From NCBI GenBank assembly GCA_017619335.1, contig JAFZSP010000032.1, positions 108,278 to 172,277 on the forward strand: a DNA stretch of 64,000 bases, given 5' to 3'. The notes under the pieces were generated by a model. The model had not been told where the DNA came from, did not search any database, and saw only the letters and a list, made by a program, of their open reading frames with translations. Within the stretch, counting starts at the first letter, position 1. Each line of letters starts with the position of its first letter. Positions 60,479 through 64,000 of this stretch are shown piece after piece. The position numbers were made by a program, and so were the translations under genes. This DNA is from Bacteroidaceae bacterium (lineage in GTDB: Bacteria > Bacteroidota > Bacteroidia > Bacteroidales > Bacteroidaceae).

Positions 60479-60640
60479 ATTACGGCAGCAGCCCTCCTCC
60501 TGCTCGCCAGCTGCGAGCGCGAGGTGCCTGTGCCAGTCTCGGAGGCAGTCACTCGCGTCCAGGTGGACAGCGCCGCACAACTGGGTCTCATCCTCACCGT
60601 GGACACTGCATGGGCGGGAGAGACCTTCATCGAATACTGA
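60413..60640 (+). CDS. Small putative lipoprotein, 75 aa
   Basis: The hydrophobic signal ends in LLLLASCERE, placing the lipid-modified Cys at 34. A short acidic/hydrophobic tail follows with TRVQVDSAAQLGLI. The first 22 or so codons, before the core of the signal, come from the right end of the GGTCGC element, so the N-terminus may be recent or the true start may differ. Family not recognised. Confidence 0.5.
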   Translation: MLSNPCFRILKYNFLTILSAATITAAALLLLASCEREVPVPVSEAVTRVQVDSAAQLGLILTVDTAWAGETFIEY

Positions 60641-61289
60641 TAAGCGTTCTTTGAAATTCTATTGGGTCGCCCGTGGACTGATGAGGGGCGAGCAGGAAAA
60701 AAACAGGAAAAACCCCACCTACGGTGGAAAAAACAACGCTTCGCTCAAAAAACTGTTGCCTCGCACTCGGAGAAAGGATAGGCTCACTGCAGGCAGTGCG
60801 CCGTAGGAGATTCTGCGGCTGGCCATCTTGAAAATGCATTTTCAGAGTGGCAGACCGCATAACCTCCCTGCCCGAAGGGCATCAATCCTTTCACCGCCCA
60901 CGCCCATTCACCGCCCACGCAATCCCGACCAGCTGCATGTTTTTTCAGTGACGCATAGCGGAACGGTGTTTTTGCCACGATAGTGGGGTTTTTTATGTTT
61001 TTGTTGACATTAGTGCCAATTCGTGTGAAAGAAGGAAGTGCAGCGACCCAAATAAAGAAACATAAAAGTGAGAGTACATCTCTTTTTATGAATTTTTTTT
61101 CTGTAACATTGCTGTTCTGGGCTGTGAAGTTCGGGCTGCATCCAAAATACATGCAGGAGCGCTCCAGCGTGACTGCCTGTACTTCAAATGTGAATAATAA
61201 ACCGCGCCGCCCAGGCTGTGAAGTCCCAGCGGCGCTTTTTCAAAAAGACAATAACAGCGCCAGTGGCGCGAAAAGATATATAATAAGGT
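60641..61289. other. Intergenic region with repeat fragments and a terminator
   Basis: No gene is called. There is a fragment of the GGTCGC repeat (about 60664) and a CGCTTCGCTCAAAAA end (about 60735). Open frames on both strands here look random in composition. A good hairpin (61204-61240) ends a transcript of unknown origin before the GIY-YIG gene. Confidence 0.5.
61204..61240 (+). terminator. Terminator upstream of the GIY-YIG gene
   Basis: A 7-bp GC-only stem (GCGCCGC/GCGGCGC, 61204-61210 with 61229-61235) is followed by five T residues. Confidence 0.7.
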
Positions 61290-62126
61290 ATGGCACAACA
61301 GACAGAACCTGGTTACGTCTATATTCTCACCAACCCGAGCTTCAGGGAAGATTGGGTGAAGATTGGTAAGAGTGCACGTCCCGTGAACGTGCGGAGCAAG
61401 GAGCTGGACAATACGGCAGTTCCCTTGCCCTTTGAGATTTTTGCCACGATGAAGACGGTGAAGTACAACGAGGCGGAGCGCCTTGTGCATCGCTATATCG
61501 AGCGCTTCACCAATCTCCGCATCCGCAACAACCGCGAGTTCTTCAACGTAAAGCCCGAAGAAGCTCTGGAGATTTTCAAGGATGTGGCATTGGTGATTGA
61601 AGATGCTGAAATCTGCGAGGTTCATAAAGATGGACTGCCAGCAGCGGAATCGCCAGTGGCAAAGCCGAGGAAGCCCGCCACAAGCGACTCAGGCAAGAAA
61701 TCAACAGTCTGGCTGATTCCCTATAACAAGAAATACTACAATCTGGATGGTTGTTATGAAGAATTTGGCGAAGTTTATTGGACGATGCACTGCAATTTCA
61801 ACCCCGGCGACACGGGCTATATCTATGGCGCTGCTCCCGAGAGTGCCATCCGTTTCAGCTTCAGGATAGAAGAAAGCTATATGGAGTATCAGCCCATTAT
61901 GGATCAAGATGATGCTTATGTGTTGAAAGGTGGACGTTCTAATGAGGAAATCAGTAATGAAGGCAATCTCTTTGCCCACATGCGTTTGACCGGCAGAACC
62001 ACCGACAGGCGTCTGTCATTAGCCAACCTTCTGGATCGTGGTCTGAAAACGGCTCCGATGGGAGCGATGAAGCTCTCCAAACCTGAGTTGAAGGAACTGC
62101 TAAAGTATATTGAAGAGAATTTCTAA
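61290..62126 (+). CDS. GIY-YIG-like (T5orf172/MUG113) nuclease with C-terminal EVE/PUA-like domain, 278 aa
   Basis: The N-terminal domain (about 8-105) starts GYVYILTNPSFREDWVKIGK, the GIY-YIG-type core. It continues with a helix bearing AERLVHRYIERF and the distal NNREFFNV with Glu. The C-terminal part (about 145-250) has VWLIPYNKKYYNL and GDTGYIYGAAPESAIRFSF, which resembles EVE/PUA-type domains that bind modified bases. The joined domains suggest a nuclease directed at modified DNA or RNA, perhaps for defence. That role is inference. The upstream motif TATATAATAAGG precedes the ATG. Confidence 0.72.
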   Translation: MAQQTEPGYVYILTNPSFREDWVKIGKSARPVNVRSKELDNTAVPLPFEIFATMKTVKYNEAERLVHRYIERFTNLRIRNNREFFNVKPEEALEIFKDVALVIEDAEICEVHKDGLPAAESPVAKPRKPATSDSGKKSTVWLIPYNKKYYNLDGCYEEFGEVYWTMHCNFNPGDTGYIYGAAPESAIRFSFRIEESYMEYQPIMDQDDAYVLKGGRSNEEISNEGNLFAHMRLTGRTTDRRLSLANLLDRGLKTAPMGAMKLSKPELKELLKYIEENF

Positions 62127-62147
62127 ACTACAACCAAAGCGTTATAA

Positions 62148-62426
62148 AAAAGAGATAAGTCATACACGCGGGCGCGCCCGCGAACATTAAATATATATAA
62201 GAAAGAGCCTGTAGGCTTTTCGGATTTCCCCATCAATCTGCTACAAACAAGGAATCCACGAAAGACGAAGGCTGCCAGCTCACACCAAAACGGGCGTGGG
62301 CATTGGTGGTATTCGGCAAAGTGGATAGGTGTAGCAGCCTTGATGGGTTTGCTGTTTACTGCAGGTGTCCGCGCTCTTCTTTTTGATTCATCATCAACTA
62401 AATGCATCAATATCAGTTATGACTAA
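62148..62426 (+). other. Possible small membrane protein ORF lacking an upstream ATG
   Basis: An open frame of 92 codons runs from 62148 to the TAA at 62424-62426 and overlaps the next gene's ATG by eight bases. Its product has a Lys-rich part, a WWYSAKWIGVAALMGLLF hydrophobic segment and a short tail. The only ATG in frame is at 62343, giving 27 residues. It could use a non-standard start or be a decayed gene. A 16-base GC palindrome (62167-62182) falls at its 5' end. Confidence 0.3.
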
Positions 62427-63267
62427 AGAAGAATTGGAAGAAATCTTCAGAGAGTTGGAGGCACAGGGCTGGGAACCGAAGCTGTGTGACACGCCAGTGC
62501 CATTCTTTGACACGCGGGTGCCGTGTGGTGAACCCAATCAGGTTTTCGACGACTGCCGCGAAGAGGTGTTGCTGCCCCGGGACCTGTTGTCCATGCAGCC
62601 GGAATTCTGTGTGAGAGTAAAAGGTGAATCCATGTGTGATGCAGGAATCGCCGATGGGGATATTGTCAGAGTGCTGTGTACCACCTGCGTACACGATGGG
62701 GATATTGTGGTGGCGAGCATCGATGGGTCGTCCACCATCAAGACCTATTGTGAGGACGACGAGGGGCAGCCCTGGCTGGTGCCAGAGAACGATGCTTTCA
62801 GACCAATTGCTCTGAGGGCAGAAGATAACGTGAGGATTATCGGTAAGGTCTTGGAAATCATCAAGGATTCTCCGAGAATCAGTTTCCGTCACTGTATGAA
62901 GAAGATCCAGAAGGAGAAGAGCCGCCAGATGCAGGCGCGTGCGCTGACGGTGGAACAGGTGACGGCAGCCATCCAGCAGGTGGCACCGCTGGTGAAGATG
63001 GCACGGCAGTGGTATGCGGTGTATCGGGCAATGGTGGATAAGGAATTGGTGCGGAAGGAGGATTATGACGGTTTCATCGAGCGGGTGACGGCGGCGGTGC
63101 CGGAACAAGAACATTTACCTGTCAGGGATGAACTGCAACGCATGGCAGTGGATAGTTTCGCCAAGCCTGTTTCCAGTTGGCGAGAGGACGATTCACCCGT
63201 CAAGGGAAAGAGGTTTGAACAATACTTGAATATTGCAGAAAAGATGCTTGGACTCTTGGATGCTTAA
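62419..63267 (+). CDS. UmuD/LexA-like S24 peptidase with C-terminal extension, 282 aa
   Basis: The S24 self-cleavage fold is clear. A Cys36-Gly37 scissile pair lies in VPCGEPNQV, the Ser71 nucleophile in VKGESMCDAGI and Lys108 in SSTIKTY. Spacing matches UmuD closely (Ser to Lys 37 residues). After the usual end near residue 155 there is an extra helical, Lys/Arg/Gln-rich stretch of about 125 residues absent from UmuD. There is no N-terminal DNA-binding domain, unlike LexA, and no umuC gene is seen within the window. Confidence 0.85.
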   Translation: MTKEELEEIFRELEAQGWEPKLCDTPVPFFDTRVPCGEPNQVFDDCREEVLLPRDLLSMQPEFCVRVKGESMCDAGIADGDIVRVLCTTCVHDGDIVVASIDGSSTIKTYCEDDEGQPWLVPENDAFRPIALRAEDNVRIIGKVLEIIKDSPRISFRHCMKKIQKEKSRQMQARALTVEQVTAAIQQVAPLVKMARQWYAVYRAMVDKELVRKEDYDGFIERVTAAVPEQEHLPVRDELQRMAVDSFAKPVSSWREDDSPVKGKRFEQYLNIAEKMLGLLDA

Positions 63268-63275
63268 TAAACGTT

Positions 63276-63378
63276 AAACTCCCGGAAAACTCCCGAAAAC
63301 TCCCGGAAAAAACGCTTTTTTCGGCAAAAACTCCCGAAAAAGGCAAAAACTCCCGAGAAAACAGGGTAAAACTCCCGG
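63276..63378. repeat. Interspersed AAACTCCCG repeats
   Basis: Six copies of AAACTCCCG(G/A) are separated by short A-rich spacers. They follow directly after the S24 gene and precede a strong terminator. Confidence 0.8.
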
Positions 63379-63387
63379 AAACTCTAC

Positions 63388-63422
63388 AGCGATGGAAGTA
63401 CGCTTCCATCGCTTTTTTTTTC
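63388..63422 (+). terminator. Terminator after the S24 gene
   Basis: A perfect 11-bp stem (AGCGATGGAAG, 63388-63398 with 63403-63413) with a 4-base loop ends in a run of T residues. Confidence 0.9.
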
Positions 63423-63426
63423 TTTG

Positions 63427-63434
63427 TACCTTTG
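63427..63434 (+). promoter_or_regulatory. -7 element of the mini-lipoprotein gene
   Basis: TACCTTTG is about 60 bases before the ATG at 63495 and right after the terminator. No clear -33 box is seen. Confidence 0.5.
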
Positions 63435-63494
63435 CACTCGCAAACCCGACGATGGCTTGTTATGTTGACAGCCGGGTAGCGGATGCAAAAGATT

Positions 63495-63611
63495 ATGAAA
63501 AAGACTTTTTCTTGGATTGGTTCCCTGGCACTGGGTGTCTGGGCGGCCATCGTGTGGTGCCTGTTCCTGATGGCGCAGTGCAGTGACCCGTCGAACCCTG
63601 TAATCCCGTAA
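63495..63611 (+). CDS. Mini lipoprotein or single-pass membrane protein, 38 aa
   Basis: The product starts MKKTFSWIGSLALGVWAAIV and ends CLFLMAQCSDPSNPVIP. The hydrophobic stretch leads to a lipobox-like LMAQC (Cys29). Its own promoter box and the M15 peptidase gene that follows suggest a small lysis or envelope cassette. Family not recognised. Confidence 0.6.
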   Translation: MKKTFSWIGSLALGVWAAIVWCLFLMAQCSDPSNPVIP

Positions 63612-63623
63612 GTATTATGAGAA

Positions 63624-63791
63624 GGTCGCCCTGCGGGCCCAAAAGAAAGGGTCGCCCTGCGGGCTCAAAATTATAAAAAAATTATAACGATAAAATTATA
63701 AGGAACTTTCTATTCGGTTACCCGGTTCTATAGCAGTCTCTTTATTATAATTTTTTGAATAAATTTTCTTATAATTTTGAGCGTAGCGACC
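63624..63791. repeat. GGTCGC...GCGACC intergenic element, copy 3
   Basis: Two GGTCGCCCTGCGGG units (63624, 63650) lead into CTCAAAATTATAA. The AT-rich body closes with CTTATAATTTTGAGCGTAGCGACC-type sequence. The left and right ends are inverted copies of each other over about 20 bases. Confidence 0.65.
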
Positions 63792-63808
63792 ATTAAAAAA
63801 GATTGACT

Positions 63809-64000
63809 ATGAGTAAAGAAAGAATCAAGAGCGAGTACTTCTCGCTGGAAGAGCTGACGCACAGCTCCGTGGGCACGGCCAGCGGCCTGGCGAACGAGCC
63901 GGGGCCGCAGGAGGTGAAGAACCTGCAGCTGCTGGTGACGGCGGTGCTGGACCCGCTGCGCCGCCTGCTGGGACGTCCCATCACCGTGACGAGCGGCTAC
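63809..64000 (+). CDS. M15 family peptidase, N-terminal part (runs off the window)
   Basis: The 64 visible residues include YFSLEELTHSSVGTASGLAN and VLDPLRRLLGRPITVTSGY. These are the opening of VanY/M15 D-Ala-D-Ala peptidases of the phage-endolysin type common in Bacteroidales. The zinc ligands lie beyond the window. It follows the mini-lipoprotein gene and a GGTCGC-ended element. Confidence 0.8.
   Translation, partial: MSKERIKSEYFSLEELTHSSVGTASGLANEPGPQEVKNLQLLVTAVLDPLRRLLGRPITVTSGY

Noticed and set aside
60784..61152. Minus-strand frame of 122 codons
   Set aside because: Random-looking composition across repeat fragments, with no promoter.
63276..63378. Possible CRISPR array
   Set aside because: Repeats are only about 9 bases and spacers are short and A-rich, with no cas gene nearby. 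No CRISPR array was seen anywhere in the window.

Overview
The window looks like a chromosomal segment of a Bacteroidales bacterium, most likely Prevotella or a close relative. The signs are: promoters of the Bacteroidetes type (TTTG, about 19-20 bases, then TAnnTTTG) in front of many genes and no Shine-Dalgarno pattern; a type IX secretion protein (PorQ); several secreted proteins ending in a Y/F-D-L-x-G-R-x-V ... NGKKVVK tail; a SusD-fold lipoprotein; an ExbB/ExbD/TonB system; and the gene order porQ-cmk-ispH. Core genes are GC-moderate. The FRG gene (1691-2389) and the secreted gene at 57662-59959 are visibly AT-rich.

Layout. 1-2389: repeat-rich noncoding DNA, a probable small RNA (about 724-799), a hypothetical gene, and an FRG-domain gene behind a long structured leader. 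2433-9991: a secreted operon of a subtilisin-like protease with a dockerin, a protein with three cohesin-like modules and a dockerin, a cohesin-like protein with a sorting tail, and a 62-residue peptide. 10214-23088: tRNA-Gln and housekeeping genes (M20 deacylase, acyl-CoA ligase, prfB, CYTH phosphatase, VanZ, two neurotransmitter-type sodium symporters, a nuclease/phosphatase, coaD, parE, an acyltransferase). 23171-27068: an OmpA protein, a FAS1-SusD fusion lipoprotein, and a HEPN/MNT toxin-antitoxin pair whose HEPN gene is frameshifted. 27786-32965: envelope glycan genes (fucosyltransferase-like, flippase, Kdo transferase) and gltX. 32999-40341: an in-frame fusion of a 7TM-HD phosphodiesterase with a C1B peptidase, a RidA-like protein, an M16 peptidase, a small zinc ribbon and an AraC regulator. 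40450-45724: exbD-exbD-membrane protein-exbB, tatD, polyprenyl synthase and tonB, all on the minus strand. 45852-56207: porQ-cmk-ispH, a 1978-residue secreted protein and a tandem alpha/beta hydrolase. 56208-64000: an accessory region with dispersed repeats, a secreted Ig-like protein with a second small peptide, mini-lipoproteins, a GIY-YIG-like protein, a UmuD/LexA-like S24 protein and the start of an M15 peptidase.

The secretion theme ties much of the window together: PorQ belongs to the machinery that exports proteins carrying the C-terminal sorting tail, and four such proteins are encoded here. The most unusual signals are the FRG gene with interleaved inverted repeats in its leader, the cohesin/dockerin operon, the HD-peptidase fusion, the FAS1-SusD fusion, several dispersed intergenic repeat families (one bounded by GGTCGC/GCGACC ends), and short repeats inserted in frame into otherwise conserved genes. 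All functional calls are from reading motifs; no database search was possible.
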